A DNA stretch of 64,000 bases, taken from contig JAWQUS010000010.1 in the NCBI GenBank assembly GCA_036365455.1, positions 22,492,501-22,556,500 of the forward strand. The letters run 5' to 3'. The position numbers were made by a program, and so were the translations under genes. This stretch comes from Macrosoma leucophasiata. Lineage: Eukaryota > Arthropoda > Insecta > Lepidoptera > Hedylidae. Below, piece after piece: positions 63,103 through 64,000 of this stretch. Position 1 is the stretch's first letter; every line of letters starts with the position of its first letter. The notes under the pieces are model-generated. The model saw only the letters and a list, made by a program, of their open reading frames with translations, did not search any database and was not told the origin of the DNA.

Positions 63103-64000
63103 TATAAGAGCATAAGACTTTCAGCCGTTTGAAATTCAAGCTGCATCCAGATCTGACCTATTTCCACTGTACGTGAGATTTCACGTGCTATTATTTAGTT
63201 AGCTTCATTAGCTTCAATTTTTTCTCAGAATATTGTGCTTTCTTTAATATAAGCTGCACGCTCGGTAAAATAACTGGTGTGATGTGATTATGTGTCATCA
63301 TTTATGAAACTAAATGAATAAAATAGTATGTTATTTGAGGTTTCAGTAACCAATTATTTAAAATGTTGTTTTGGTATATGTATCGTGTATACATACATAC
63401 ATTTGAATTTAGTAAAAAGCGGTTATTTTTATATTACAAACAGACACTCAATTTCATTTATTTGTATAGATTACTTTTGTTTTGGTACAAAAAATAACTT
63501 TCTCAGGACTCAAATTTCATCAAAAGCTGTTCAGTGACTTGGTTGCAAGATCACTATAGATAGACAGATAAGTGTATTGAAATCTGGAATTAGTACCGTA
63601 ATATTTTTGCTCAAAAATTAAGGAAACTCTTCGTTATTTAATTAATTATACATATTATATTATGTTGATTCTTAATTATTTAATTTAGTAATTGAATACT
63701 AATAGTGAATTCAAAACATAGGCTGAAAGATCACGCGCCGCACGAATAATACATATATCTACTTAAATTATTTAAAAAAAAAGCATAAGTAAGTAAGAAA
63801 ATGTTTATTCATATGAATAAACGCCCTCTAGTAGAACACACTATACATAATTACATTTGATATAAATCAACGAAAAGCTGAATCGCGCTATCAAAATTAT
63901 ACGTAAAGTTGCCACATCAATATGCGAATAAAGGTACAAGTTCCGTATGCTAGGCTGCGGTCGTCACTTTGCAAGATGACCCCCGTAAGGAATAATATTA
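63103..64000. other. Unassigned AT-rich DNA
   Basis: Short frames only, no motif. The window ends here without an Unc5 extracellular exon. Confidence 0.4.

Overview
The window looks like a gene-poor stretch of a lepidopteran (moth or butterfly) nuclear genome. The basis is AT-rich DNA packed with retroposons, A|TC...CTAG|T Helitrons of the moth/butterfly type, an RTE retrotransposon that by memory resembles Heliconius RTE, mariner transposons, and one intron-rich animal gene. The species cannot be named from sequence alone.

One host gene is well supported: the 3' half of a netrin receptor gene, Unc5, on the minus strand (43708-50193). Five coding exons join in phase and encode a transmembrane segment, a cytoplasmic linker, a ZU5 domain, a UPA domain and a death domain. 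The upstream Ig and thrombospondin exons are not visible before position 64000. Between the ZU5 exon and the last exon lie two decayed fragments that look like second copies of the UPA and ZU5 coding sequence, as if a two-exon block was once tandemly duplicated.

The rest is mostly mobile DNA. (1) About 36 copies or fragments of a ~285 bp poly(A)-tailed retroposon, called family A here, have at least two subfamilies. (2) Four SINE types are present: three with tRNA-like heads and one with a 5S rRNA-like head. (3) LINE pieces come from RTE (one near-full-length copy at 54102-57290), jockey-like, I-like and CR1/L2-like elements, and from an RTE-like group known here only from its RT C-terminus. 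(4) Penelope-like insertions with inverted ends are bounded by 11-12 bp target duplications. (5) Three mariner copies are present, one internally deleted in frame. (6) There are Helitrons and several MITEs, including a hAT-type MITE with perfect ends.

Layout: 1-12.5 kb mariner copies 1 and 2, Helitrons and family A. 12.7-19.2 kb a local duplication carrying a SINE, LINE ends and 5S-SINEs. 19.3-30.4 kb dense family A, tRNA-SINEs, a LINE inside a MITE and a Penelope insertion. 30.4-40 kb sparse SINEs, palindromic MITEs and nested jockey/RTE. 40.5-41.1 kb the truncated mariner. 41-50.2 kb Unc5 and its 3' flank. 50.5-57.4 kb an I-like fragment and two RTE copies nested in a Helitron. 57.5-64 kb SINEs, a palindromic Penelope insertion and unassigned DNA.

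No CRISPR array, functional tRNA or rRNA gene, or intact autonomous transposon was found. All boundaries were read by eye. Names for repeat families are local labels; family assignments rest on motifs and end structures, not on searches.
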